Source of the DNA: Acanthosepion lycidas
Lineage: Eukaryota; Mollusca; Cephalopoda; Sepiida; Sepiidae
Length of the DNA: 64,000 nucleotides
Direction: 5' to 3'
Assembly (NCBI GenBank): GCA_963932145.1
Contig: OZ010581.1
Coordinates: 83,495,593-83,559,592, forward strand
Every line of letters starts with the position of its first letter. The stretch's first letter is position 1. Positions 24,988 through 37,600 of the stretch are shown one piece after another. The notes under the pieces were generated by a model. That model saw only the letters and a program-made list of their open reading frames with translations, did no database searches and was not told the origin of the DNA. The position numbers and the translations under genes are program-made.

Positions 24988-27900
24988 GTAAATTCAGTGT
25001 GCCTCGAAAAACCAAAACAAAATGGAATATAAACATACTTTCTCCATCTGTTGTGATTCCCAGCATGTTTCATTTTTATATTTGTCCAATATAACCTGCC
25101 TTACTACAGATTACCAGAACTGACATATGGCATGACACATGTGCTCACGCTTGTAAATTTTCCTCCTCTTTAACACTACCTTCTATTAATGCTTCATATT
25201 TTTTTTCTCTTGAGTAAAGTTTCATATTTCATTTAAAAAAACTCTTTTAAAGCAGCCTTACACTGATTTACTATTATTTTTAAATATAAGAAGGCTGGGT
25301 AAGCCAAGACAATGATCTTTATTCTGCCTTTTAAGGTTCAAGGACTTAAAAGTCTCAAAAACACAGCATAACTGTTATTTTGGAAATGCTGCTATTAAAA
25401 TACTTAAGAGTTGTCTTGATAGACTTTATTCATCAAGAGAATCACAGTTCATTTGAGAAAGTACTTATTTGAAATATAATCCTAAAATCTACATTCTAAA
25501 TCAGTATTTATCAACTTTATCAGCTATTAGGACAATTTACTTAACTATATGATGTTTCATGTTAGTTTCTCAAGTAAGCCTCAGTTTTTCGTTTTATTAT
25601 AGAATTCCAACTTGTTTCAGTTGATTTTTCTTTTTTTCTTATTTGGTGTTATATTTCCTTCATATTTACAGTTTCCTTTCTTTATTTATTAAAAAGAAAT
25701 GTGTATATTGTAATCCAGCTGATATAACCAATTGTTCGTGTGAATTTTTCTTAATTACTTCTAAATGAATTTACAATCTCCAATTGGCTTTTTACTTCAT
25801 ATTCTAAATCTTAGACAGATACTCTGATTTGCTATAATATTAAGATTTTGGAATTCTCAATCTATTTGAAATATTAAATCACCTATAACTGATTCAAATG
25901 TCTTAATCTGACACAAGAAAATTAGTCTGAGATGAGCTTTTTAAAGAATTGGGCTAATTTCAGTGACCATTTTAGTCTTTTATTTAGATTTTGCTTGAAT
26001 CTGTACTTTGGCAAATATTGCTTCTAACATTTATTTAATTTTGAAAAACATATTTTTATATTTCCATTTGTTTTTTTTAGTTTATTTCACACATTATTTT
26101 GCTTTTGTATGCTGAATAAAAAGACAAAACCAAGAAGTGATTTATGTTTATCAGCTTTTACTATTTTTGAGTTGTTGTTTTTTTTTTTTTTTTTTTTTTT
26201 TTTTATTCCAATATTTCTTCAATAGAAATAGGTAATGGTAATTGTCCAATATAATCATAATGATCTTGTCTTCATTTTTAAGGATGTCTTTTTGTGTCAT
26301 TAGAATTTTTTTACTTCTAATTCTGCTGCCTTTATTAGTGCAAGGGAGATGACTCTTGTTAAATTACGATTGCTTCTTTAATGAAAAAAGATTATTTTAG
26401 ACTTATGTACTTATTATTTTATAACTTATTTCATTTGAGCTTTCAAACTAATTTACCATCAAACAGAAAACAATATAAAATATTTCTTTTTAGGATTATT
26501 TTTCACACAACACTCCTGTAAACTTATCAGCTTGAGTTTCTTAATTCCTTCTTTGGAGTTATTGCCTTTTCACTGTAACTATCCCAAGAGGATCACAAAT
26601 TGTTTCAAACATATTTTTTTTATTTCAGATATAATTGGTTATAATTAACCCTCATGTATACTTTATTTACAAACATCAGAAAATAATCAGAAAATTGCTT
26701 ATAAGTTTTTCAGTTGACATTTTTAAGATTTGACAATGTTTTTAGATAAATATTTACACTTATTAATTATCATTATGAAATCTTTTATGACACTTAAAGC
26801 ATTAAGCAAAGAATGAGCTGTAATGAGTCATTGCTGAAATAATTATAGCTTGCAATGGAAGTGAAAATAAATTGAAATAAAATAACTTATGTGATAAATG
26901 AACAAATTATATAAAAGGAAATAATTATGCTAAGTTTATGCTTCATTGTGAACAATTAAATAGATTGTAGTAAGATGAACTTATTAAAATACAACTTATT
27001 GTCCAAACAGATAATTTTTGCCTTAGTTTGAAACCAGTTGTATTTCTTAAACAAGTCTAAAATACTGAATAAAATCTCAAATATCACTTAAACCAGATTT
27101 AAATAAAGTATTTAAAAATCCAATTCCACTTTTAAGGGAGGAGCTCTTAAACAATTTTAAATACAATTTTTAAGTTTGATAATTAGTATTCTTTTGATTT
27201 CATTGTTTTCTTTATTGCTATCATTTTACCTACTTCTATAATTACAGTTCTTGGTGCTGATAAAAAAAGATGAAATTATTTAACATATAATTGAATATAT
27301 TTTGAAATTGAAGCTAGCTTCACTAAAAGTATAATTTCCTGTTACCATTTAAACCCTGTAAGTTTATTGGGGACACATTCACATAAGTAGTTGATTTATT
27401 GTTTTACTTTTGTATGTATGTTTGTGTGCACCATTGCAAGTAAAGACAATGTTTTTCAATATCCTTAGATTACTTGTGTTTTGAGTGGAATATTGAACTC
27501 ATGAAGCAATCTTACACAAAAATGTATCTCAGCACTTATTACAGTTAGAAATATGTAAACTTCAAACATGCTCTCAACCTATCATTGTTTTATCTAATGT
27601 CTTTATTTTCAATTTTAATATTTGCTCCATTTCTTGAATTGTACATACTTTACTGATATTCATGTGTGTTCCAGCCAAAGATATTGTTAATTATTTCAAA
27701 GATTCTATCAAATTTAATTCATTCTTTGAGAAAAGGTCGCTCTGGTCTTCTTTGAAAAACAGTTTTTTTTCTAGAAATCTAGAAGTACAAATATGTATGA
27801 TATTCTATATATATTTTTTTTTAAATGTATTTTCTTAAATGTAGCCATTTTGATTTTTTAATTAAATTTATTGGATTTGAATGGTTTCATAATTTATTTT

Positions 27901-28182
27901 TATGTACTTAATTTTGATTTATTGTAATTTTAACTGGGATAAATATGCTTTTACAAAAAAAAAAAATAGAAATTTACAAAAGCAATAAACAGAAGAATAT
28001 TGTGATTATGTTGATCACACAAGAAAAATTATTTCTATTTTCCTGTATACCTTGAAAGATTTACTCTTCAAAAAGTAAAACATATTGGTCTAAGTGAAGA
28101 GACTAGACTTGCTTCATCTTCAACAAAGATAAATTTTATTCATTCATATCTCTGACTTGTGCTGTCATCACTGTTTGACATA

Positions 28183-28514
28183 TTTCTTTTTTTCTTTTTT
28201 TCTTTTTTTCTTTTTTCTTTTTTTTTCTTCTTTTTCTTTTTTTCTTTCTTTTTTTTCTTCTTTTTCTTTCATTTTTTCTTTTTCTTTTTTTCTTCTTTTT
28301 TCTTTTTTTCTTTTTTCTTTTTTCTTTTTTTATTTTTTCTTTTTTCTTCTTTTTTCTTTTTTCTTTTTTCTTTTTTTCTTCCTTTTTTTCTTTTTTTCCT
28401 TTTCTTTTTTTCCTTTTCTTTTTTTCCTTTTCTTTTTTTCCTTTTCTTTTTTTCCTTTTCTTTTTTTCCTTTTCTTTTTTTCCTTTTCTTTTTTTCCTTT
28501 TCTTTTTTTCCTTT

Positions 28515-28546
<32 letters not shown>

Positions 28547-28553
28547 CTTTTCC
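28183..28553 (+). repeat. 370-nt pyrimidine (CU) tract with 14-bp tandem units
   Basis: Only C and T on the + strand apart from two single A bases near 28271 and 28332. The last 221 bases are uninterrupted. From about 28404 to 28517 it is a tandem array of CTTTTTTTCCTTTT, about 8 units of 14 bp. Lies between alternative exons A and B on the sense strand. The ORFs on both strands here are low-complexity translations. Confidence 0.95.
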
Positions 28554-30562
28554 AGTCAAATATTTGCATGTTTACGGTACACTTCAAATTCTCCACTGTT
28601 CTTTCTCTTTTTTTTTTTTTTTTTTTTCTCTCTCTCTCTTAATTTAGAAACTTTGTTTCTAACTTAAATTCAATCCAAATAGTACAAAACATTTGTCATT
28701 TCCTCGTACTTTTTGTGTTTTGTGGACATTTGTTGTTTATTCATATTTTTTTTTTATTTTTTTTTTTTTTCTTAATGCATTTTATGCATATGGGTTATTT
28801 TAACAATGTGCATATAATATATATTGTATAATATGCTATTATAGTTTTTGCTACCTTTTAATCAAAATTGATACTTTATCCCTTCATTGTTACTTTTATC
28901 AATGCTTTTTCTCAAACTCACCAAAATTTCTGCCCTGCTCCTTGAGTTCCTGACTTCTTAATGTTTTCAATATTTATTCAGTTGAATTACTTACTCTTTT
29001 ATATTTCCATTTTTCTTTCTTTTCTTTTTTTCTCTCTTTTTTTTTTTTTTTTTTTTTTTTCTCTCATTTCTTTTTCTCGTTTCTTTTTCTCGTTTCTTTA
29101 TAGTTTGCTTGCTTTTTTGTGTTCATATTTTATTGATATAATTTTTTTGCTTTTGGAATTAGTTTAAGCAATATGTAATCAACAGTTGTTTTTGTTATAA
29201 AGTTCTGCTTTATCAGAATTCATTATTCATCTGATTTTGTTACTAAAATATCATTTTTAATATTATTTGGATGTCATATAAAAAAGCCCAAACTCCTGTA
29301 AGATTTCCATGATTGCCTTATAAAATTATCAAATATTTATTTAGTATTTAGTCCACATTAATTAATTTCTGAATATTAATACCAAACTATGAGCAAATCA
29401 CTTAAATGACTTTAAGGGTGCAAGTAAGGATTTACATTTTTAAATCTACTTCAGAAAAGTACTAGACCAGATTTTTTAACTGCATGTTAGAGGTGATTTT
29501 TATACTTCTGCTTAAAAGTTAATCCTTTGAAATGCTATATAAAATATCTTTGTATAAACTCTCTGTAAGTTAAAATCAAAATTGTTTTCTGCTTATTTTA
29601 TAGGTTTTGGCATAATATAATACATATAATATATAGCATTTGTCATTAATATATACATTTTCTATTGATAAAAATAATTAGCTAGATCTTCATTACCTTC
29701 TTTCACACCCCTACACATTCTGTACATTTAAAAAACTCAACGATATCTAATAACATAAAACATTTTACTGAGAAACTGCACAAGTCAGTAATTAAGTCAA
29801 TTACATCTAATTTACTTTGAGATGTGGGATGATTTTGATTTCTACAAAGAAGTCAGCAATCAGAAATGAACTATTTTCATAAAAGTAATTCAAATAAAAT
29901 TTTGGAACCAAAAGATTAGGATTCATTTTATCAAAACAAATCATTTACTTTCTACATTAAAATTACTCTTTTGCATAATAAAATATTTCATTTTTGTAGA
30001 CATTTTGGTTAAGATTTAAACAAATTTTGTTATGTATGCTTGACCTTTAACAATATGTAGGACTACATCTGATTTAATTTTGCATATAGGCTACAATAAA
30101 TGAGAACTTGTCTTTTGAAGTATTGGCAGATAAACTACTTTTTATACCTAAGGTGAATGAAAAACAACAAAGATGAAATGATTTTAAAATCTATGAATAC
30201 AAACTTGTATATATGCTAACTATTGTCTTTACATTTCATTTGTTATATATACAACTATTAGTGGTTGGGCCACTGCTACCTTTTTTATTATTTTACCTTA
30301 TGTCTGGATGCTATGGAAAAATTAATCATAAAAAGGTAAAAAAGTTATAATTCCTTACAATTACATAAGAAATATGTACTTCAGAATTTTAGTTATGATT
30401 TTTCTCCTTTTAAAATGAATCCTGGAATATGAATTGGTTAAAAGCCCTTTTCCTGTCAATTATTAGGCTACAAATACTTTTTTTAAATACCCACTTCCAT
30501 GGCTTAATTGCAATGTATCCTTCAACAAAATAAAAACACATTAAGCCAACCCATACTTGCTA

Positions 30563-30564
<2 letters not shown>

Positions 30565-30613
<49 letters not shown>
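30565..30613. repeat. TA microsatellite
   Basis: About 24 TA units, 0.65 kb upstream of exon B. Confidence 0.95.
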
Positions 30614-30617
<4 letters not shown>

Positions 30618-31271
30618 CTGCAAAATTCTCAGTTCAACCCAATTCCAAAAAACAACACTTTAATGACTGAACATCAGGATATTAATTTTGAGAAGTTTTT
30701 ACAGAACTTTTCTGCACTTCTTCATATGATTAAAAATTTTGTATAAAGAAATAGCTATAATTTGAAAGGTGATGTTTCTTTTTTTTTTTTTTTAATTCAT
30801 ACATTTTTCTACATCCCTACTTCAAATTATTTTCTCTTTTTTTTTCTGATTCAGTAATGTTGAACACTCATTCTAGTAAAAAAAAAAAAAATAAACTTTC
30901 TCAAATACCTCTTGCCAATTCAGAAATTGCAAATAATTTTTATCTTTGTAATTTCAAATTGTCCTCAATATTTCAATTTTAATGCTTTTAATATTTTATA
31001 GTCTTGAAACATTGTAGGTAATACAGGTTAACATTCAAAAGTCCAAAATAAAATGACAGCTTTGAAGGTGCTGAATTTTTCCAATGTCGATTTCATTTAC
31101 ATGAATTTTCCCCAACATCTTGGAAACAGCAAAGCAACTTTCACATTGTTTCTCTTGGTATTCATTAAAAATATTTTTCTGAAATTAGTGTTTTTTAATT
31201 TTTCAGTAACTATAACAATGGTAGGTATTTATGTATATATATCACATTAAAAAAATGTTTTCTTTTTTTAG

Positions 31272-31358
31272 GAAATGGAAAACTTACGGTCAATCAACCA
31301 ACGCCTGAAAGAAGAGAATGGGGCACTGATCAGAGTAATAAGCAAACTCTCCAAGTAG
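31272..31358 (+). CDS. PPP1R12A: MYPT/PPP1R12-like protein, alternative C-terminal exon B (leucine zipper, stop)
   Basis: An acceptor TTTTTTTAG is followed by 28 codons, from EMENLRSINQRL to EENGALIRVISKLSK, and TAG. The last 15 residues are the same as I recall for vertebrate MYPT1 apart from D/E in the DENGAL/EENGAL position. Leucines at 5, 12, 19 and 26 repeat the zipper of exon A; 17 of 28 residues are identical between A and B. Phase fits the micro-exon at 6246, so A and B are interchangeable ends of equal length. Exon B is the more canonical of the two, and a likely poly(A) site follows it. Too short for ordinary ORF detection. Confidence 0.92.
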   Translation, partial: EMENLRSINQRLKEENGALIRVISKLSK

Positions 31359-31797
31359 CCTGAAAAACTGCTTTATTTGTTTATAATATTGCCTTATTTT
31401 TCACCTATTCCTCCTCCTCCTCCTCCTCTTGTATAAAAATTACAAAAAGAGAAAAAAATGATTAGGTAATAATTGGCTGAGGAAGATGATTACAATTTTT
31501 ATGTCTTCCAAAACAAATTTACAATAAAACCAAGTATTGTAATGTATGACATACTCTGCTACCCTCATATTTAAAAGTGAATTTGCACAGTTACTCACTC
31601 TCTCATTCACATATACACACACACACTTGGTAACTTTATTGAATGTCAGAATCAGTTTGCATATGCAGAGATACTCAAATTAAGTTCATATTTCATTGTC
31701 TATTCTTTCACTTCCTCTCTAATAAGTTCTGAAGATTTTTCAGTGCACAATTATACCTGTAAGCCATATGTGTAACAATAAAACTGAAATTGGGTGG
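31359..31797 (+). other. Probable 3' UTR after exon B
   Basis: Follows the exon B stop; contains a (CCT)n stretch at about 31405-31428 and runs to the first convincing poly(A) signal. A longer 3' UTR from later signals cannot be excluded because AATAAA is frequent in this AT-rich DNA. Confidence 0.55.
31777..31782 (+). terminator. Polyadenylation signal AATAAA with GT-rich downstream element
   Basis: AATAAA is followed within 10 to 40 nt by TGGGTGGGTGTGGTTTGG, a strong GT-rich downstream element. This is the best poly(A) context near the gene end. An earlier AATAAA at about 31511 lacks the GT-rich part. Confidence 0.6.
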
Positions 31798-33835
31798 GTG
31801 TGGTTTGGTTTTGTTTTTTGCAGTGGGGGATATAAAACAATTCAGTTTATTAATCCTACCAGTATGAAATGTCATACATGAAACTTAAGAAAGAAATAAA
31901 AAATAGCAAAACCTTTACTTTTAAGACAGTATGAGGAAGCAATTGTTTAAAAATTTTGGTCATCACTACTCAACCCTCAACCTCTTTTCATATATATTTC
32001 TACAGTTTTAAAAAGCAGAGAAGTAAAAATTGGTATGCCTATTAAAATAAAAAATTTTACTAATTCATACCTAATTTTAAAAATTGAGAAAGGAAAGAAA
32101 TTTATAAAGAGGACTCTCATATTTTGAGAACTTTGAAAAATTTATTCTTTCACTCACACAGTTCTCTCTTGCTGTTGCTCTGTTAATTTTTGTTTGCCTC
32201 CCAACTTCCCCTCACACACACTTTTTATCTCATCTTCATGTTTGGTGGACTATGGTACTGCTGCTTGTGCAATAAAATTCTAACCTAGATTACATTTACT
32301 TTTGGTTATATAATAAACTACATCAGATGTTCTTAAAATAGTACATTTTTATTTCACTCCTCTGATTTTTTTTTTTTTTTGCCACCACCAAGTCATAATT
32401 TATTCAGTCTGATTTCTTACATCAAAGAAATATGATTTAACTGAAATTGATTTTAAGGTAAAATATTTTAAAAATGATTTTTGTAAGATAAAAAGAAAAT
32501 AAATGTTAAGTCAATGATGATGCAGAATTACATTGTCCAGAAAAATTACATTTTAAAAAGCTTTTATGCAGTCTTCTGCTCAGAATCCCCCACTTTTGTC
32601 ATGCTGCTTGATTCTTTCTGGCCACTATTATTAATTACTTTCTTAATTGCTTTTCATTCTTTACTATTAAATAAATTGTCTGATTGCTGAAGTGATTAAT
32701 TTTTTGAGTAGATAAATTTTATAATTGCTATAATTGCTATATCTTCACTCAAATATTTTTAAAAAAAACAAAAAAAAACATTTTGATTTGGTGAGATTTC
32801 CACAGCAAAGAAAGGCAGGGGTGGAGGGTATGAAACAAAAGAAAAGGAGCTCAAATAACTATTTGTTCATAACTTATGCCTGTCATACAACTGAAACTGC
32901 TGGTTCTCTTAAATCACCTAGATTTAACCACTCTATCAAATACTTACTACAAGAAAAAGCTCACCTTTCATTGCCCTATTAGTAATGCGGTAAGATATTA
33001 AGGCGTTTACTTCGCAACTATACAAATGAGCAGGAGTCTAAATGTAGTTTTTGCATTGATGGCCTGAATAAAATCTAATATGAAACATTTGAGAAAGAGT
33101 GCTTTTTTCTTTTTAACCTAGCTCACTTATAATTGTATTACAGTTATTAGTTAGCAGCAGTTACTTCTTGCTTTCACCATTTTTTCTTTTAAACATACAT
33201 ATTTTCATTCACACATTTGTGAGAAAGATTAATATGTAAAAATGTTTTTAAATCTGTTTAGCCTATTTACAATTTTTTATTAACCCTTTTTTTCTATCTC
33301 CTATCAACAGCCTCATGATTTTTTATTTTAGTATAATGTCTTAATTAAATTCCAAGTCTCTTGCAAAAATAACTTCTTGCTTTCACTATTTTCATTTTTT
33401 TTTTAATTCTAATCTATTAAAACCAAAACTCAAACTTTTCCTTAAAGTGTGAATAATTTTATTCTATCAATACTGAGAAAAAAAATGAAATCAGAAAATG
33501 CTAGTCAGCCAGAAGTTTGAGAAAATTTTATTAATGAAATCTTTTCTCCCTTTCCACTTACCATTTTTTTTTTTTTTTTTTTTTTTTTTGTTCTGTACCA
33601 TATATAATTTTTCTTCTTTCTTCCTATACATTACATTTCTTTTCTCCACACCCATCATTAATATTTTGTTGTTCTCCCTATTATTTTATAATCAATAGAT
33701 CGTGTCTTCTATTTCTTAACACTTTTTGTTTTGTTTAGTCTTTATAATTCTCTTCTATAAGCAGATTTTCAATCTTACATAGTGACTGCAAGGAGAGTAT
33801 TGTTGTTCCATGAGGGTTAGGGGCTAAATAAGGAG

Positions 33836-33889
<54 letters not shown>

Positions 33890-34103
33890 GGCCTGTGTAG
33901 TTATGTTGTCAAAGATCTGTTATGTTTACTTCATCCATCCATCCCCAAATTTGTGACGAATATAAATCTCATTTCCAACTGTATTCCCACCTATGGATGC
34001 TTAGCATGCCTGTTAACAAATTACTTAAGGTGGGAAATAATGGTGCTAACCACATGCCAGTTTTTCCATAAAACCAATATTTGCACTGCTTTATAATGGT
34101 ATA

Positions 34104-34139
<36 letters not shown>

Positions 34140-36038
34140 GCATATATAATGTTATATATGTTTTGTTGCCTCTGTGCATGCTCATATTTGAGCATTTGTA
34201 TTTTTATTTTTTTTATTTTTTTATTTTTTTTTTTTTTATAAATAAAACGGTGTTTAAACATTTATTGCCTATAGCAAAAATGTAAATAAAATAAGATAAA
34301 CTCTATTTTTATAGCTGCTAGTATGAAAGCTTAGGGAGTCACTGTGTGGGCCATAGTAAACTTTAAAAAAAAATAAAATTTCTTTTTCCCAAAATGAATG
34401 TGGGTGTGTCATTTATGGAAATGCATTTTTGGTGGTTAAGGGACCAAAGGCAAAAACTCAAATTCAATTTTGCCAGTGTTACTTTTTTTTCTTTTTTGAT
34501 AATCTAAACTAATAGTTTGGTCCCTAACCTCTTTTTATAACCTTCTATAGGTAAGGCTATAAAATAACCAAGGATAAATATTCTCTTAATACTAACAGTA
34601 AAATATTAAAAAAAACAAAAAAAAACAACTTCTTTTGTGCTTGCAGTGATGTTTCTAATGTCCTCTATAAACATGTGCACTGAACAATAATTATCAGCTT
34701 ATTCTCTCAGTTTTACTTTGGTTTAATTTTTTTTTTTTCAACTCTTTCTCTCCCTGGATTTTAATTTTACTAAAATGTTTCAGAATTTGTAAAAGAATTT
34801 TAAATCATAAAATCTGTGTTATGATTATTTTTTCCTCTCAATCTGACTGAATCTTTAATAAATCATTGTTACTTTGCTGTTTGCTTATTGGCATTCATTA
34901 GTGTAATTATCAGAATAAAATGCATGTGTTATTTTAAAAATTGCTTGTAATTAATAAATATAACTTGTGAAAATGATCTCCAACAATTATATTTCATTCT
35001 TATACCAAAACGATTTTCATATTCACTAATGATTATCGTCCTATTTGTAAAGGTATTAAAATCATTAAAGTTGAATATTAGATAATGATTGGTATTCTTC
35101 TTAATGAGTATTTTTGTTAAATTTATAATTAAAATTTTCCTGTTTAACCATAAATTAAGTTTCTAGCTCATTAGAGAAATTAGGACATGTTTCTTCTACA
35201 AATTAAGAGAATATTTTCTCTGTGTCATGCATCCACATTGCTGGTTGATTATTGTGAATATCTACTGTATTCAGGATGAACACCCAGTTTCTGGGAATTG
35301 GCCTCAATTCTTTTTTGGACCTAGACAATTTGGTGTGTGATAACTATGGTCAGTGAGAGACAAAATTTGTTATATTACCAATATTATATTTTGAATTATA
35401 TGCCAAAAGAGAGATTTTCATGTATAGATAGCAATCTGTTAAAGATAAATTTTCTATTAGCCAGTTATGTAAATATTGGATTGCTGTGTAAATATTGTAC
35501 ATTTTTATATGGGGTCTAATTTATTAACTTGCTGTGTTTTTTGCCCCTTATGCTTATATTTTATCTATTTGTGTGTCTACAATGTCCTTGATCTCAATAT
35601 TTTTGCAGCATTTATATGTTGCCAAACTTTTTCATTTTTATAATTTTTTAAATTTCTCATTTCATACCTTCCATTTAGTTTGTGTATATCAAAGCCTATA
35701 ACCAGGTTTGTTTGTTTGTTTGTTTTTTTTAAGTTGGTAAAGTTAGACTCGCAATAATAGAACAGAAAATATTTTAATCTGTTCTTTTCTCTTTCTAACT
35801 GATATCCAAGAGATTTTTGTTGTTAACAAAAATTATTTTGGCAGCAGTTCTAAAGAGTGAACTTTGGCCACATTCAATGTTCTGTAGGCACAATCATCAT
35901 GGGAATACAGAGCACCAGTGTCTTAGTAGATTGCATCAGTCACAGTAATCTAACCAATTACATGTAAACACAGAGGCAATAATTCCATATTTAATATTGC
36001 TCCTCTGAGTTTACTTATAGGTTTGATTTCTCTGTGCT
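31798..36038. other. 3' flank without recognised gene
   Basis: AT-rich DNA with poly-T runs (33565-33589, 34108-34136) and a TA/CA compound repeat at 33839-33889. From about 35860 the sequence becomes more complex. No exon or transposon identified. It could be part of a long 3' UTR or a separate transcript. Confidence 0.5.
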
Positions 36039-36064
36039 TCTCTGGTGACATGTTGGACCAGAGG
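36039..36064 (+). ncRNA. Covarying stem-loop H1
   Basis: Stem TCTCTGGT / ACCAGAGG around the loop GACATGTTGG; seven Watson-Crick pairs plus one closing U-G wobble if read as + strand RNA. Shares its loop exactly with H2 and H3 while two central pairs differ in a compensatory way. Followed by CTTGCAT. Host transcript unknown. Confidence 0.6.
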
Positions 36065-36585
36065 CTTGCATGCTGCTGTCATGTTGGGCTCTGTAGCTAT
36101 GATGGGTGCTTTTTCACAGAACCATCTGTTTGCTGTCACTTGGACTAAATGACAAACATCTGCAGGATTATTATTATCCAGTGTTGTAGAGGATTATTAT
36201 ATCAATGCTGAGAGTTTGTTTACTCTCTCTATCTCACTCTTTTATGTGATGTATTTAATTTTTTATCTTCCTCAATCGATATGGTCTTATGTATGATCTA
36301 ATAAAGTCATAACATAACTTCTTGAAAATGATCAAAATATTCACTTAATACAAAAGATGATGAGTGTAGAAAGACTGAATAAATAAGCTTCCGCTATTAT
36401 TTACATTAAATGGAATGTTGCAGATTTGTCCTTTACTCCAGGGTTTGCCAGTTGCTTGTTTGTGTGCTGCCTTTGTACATGTTGTTTGTCATCATGAGGC
36501 TGAGGTCAGTACAGCCCAAACCAACTCAACTGAATATGGCTTCTTGTAAGGACCTCTGACTCACCTGACTAATGCATGTGAACAA

Positions 36586-36611
36586 TCTAAGGTGACATGT
36601 TGGACCTTAGA
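36586..36611 (+). ncRNA. Covarying stem-loop H2
   Basis: Stem TCTAAGGT / ACCTTAGA around GACATGTTGG; eight Watson-Crick pairs. Pairs 4 and 5 from the loop are A-T and A-T, versus T-A and C-G in H1. Followed by GCTGCAT. Confidence 0.6.
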
Positions 36612-37574
36612 GCTGCATACAGACAGTAACCTAACCATGATCTTTTTATATGGGATTAAAACCCACTTATGCTAATCCACTCAATGGATTTTTGTCAATT
36701 GCTGATTTCATTACAATTGACTATATCTTGCTCTGCACGTCTGCCTCAAAGCAGGTTGATTTTTTTTCTCAGTTTAAAAAGGGATGGTTCACTATTTATT
36801 TACCAATTAAAAAAACGTAAACTATTGTTATTCGTTTTAATATTCTTGATCATGAGGTTTGTAAACTGTCAAGAGGTTTACATTCCCCAATCCGAATATG
36901 ATATATCAAACTAATTCATCAACATCATAGTGAGGTTTGTTGCATTTGTGGACATATTTGCATAAGGGGCCTCAGCAAAATATGAACCCTATTTATATGC
37001 AAATATACATTAATCCAACATTCTTCTCTATATATTCACCTGATCTCCTGATTGATCTGGTGAATTTGCATTCTTATTTGGTAAAAGTCCAACATCTTAA
37101 GTCAGTCTTTTTTTTTTTTTCTTTTCTCTCAAGGTACAGCTCTTTAGTCTTGATCTCAGTAAATGAACTGAAATTACAGACTCCTTCCTTTTGTAAGTCC
37201 AGGATTTTTACAGGGAGTAGTTAGCCATATAAACTAACAGATGACAATTTGACTTGGTTGTCCCTAAACAAATCATTAGAATTAGAATAATAATGATTTT
37301 TTGTTTTTTAATAATAAATAATAACAGTAAATTAGAACACAGGTCCAATTTTGTAAGTTGTTATGCACAAAAAAACTTGTTCTGTTCTGTCTCAGAAAAG
37401 CATTAGACAAAACTTTGCTTTAACTTAGCTTTAAATTGTCTGCTTGACTCCCCACCCCCTTTGCAAATATAGCAAATTGTACTGAAGGAGATCAAATCTG
37501 CACGATGACTAACCAATGACACCAAAACAAGTCTTTTGCTTTTTTGAATTGACACAACATCTCAGACAATGTTC

Positions 37575-37600
37575 TCTTGGGTGACATGTTGGACCCAAGG
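37575..37600 (+). ncRNA. Covarying stem-loop H3
   Basis: Stem TCTTGGGT / ACCCAAGG around GACATGTTGG; seven Watson-Crick pairs plus a U-G wobble on the + strand. Pairs 4 and 5 from the loop are G-C and T-A. Followed by TTTGCAT. Confidence 0.6.

Larger units (their letters stand above)
24988..31271 (+). other. Region between alternative terminal exons
   Basis: Intron for exon B use, or 3' UTR plus intron for exon A use. An AATAAA at 26115-26120 is a candidate poly(A) signal for an exon A transcript but lacks a strong downstream element. The rest is AT-rich with poly-T runs (26176-26204, 29035-29060) and a TA tract at 30565-30613. The acceptor before exon B is TTTTCTTTTTTTAG. Confidence 0.6.

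Noticed and set aside
28157-28647. Overlapping 160-codon Phe/Ser ORFs and Lys/Glu ORFs on the opposite strand
   Set aside because: Translations of a pyrimidine tract; low-complexity, no start context, intronic.
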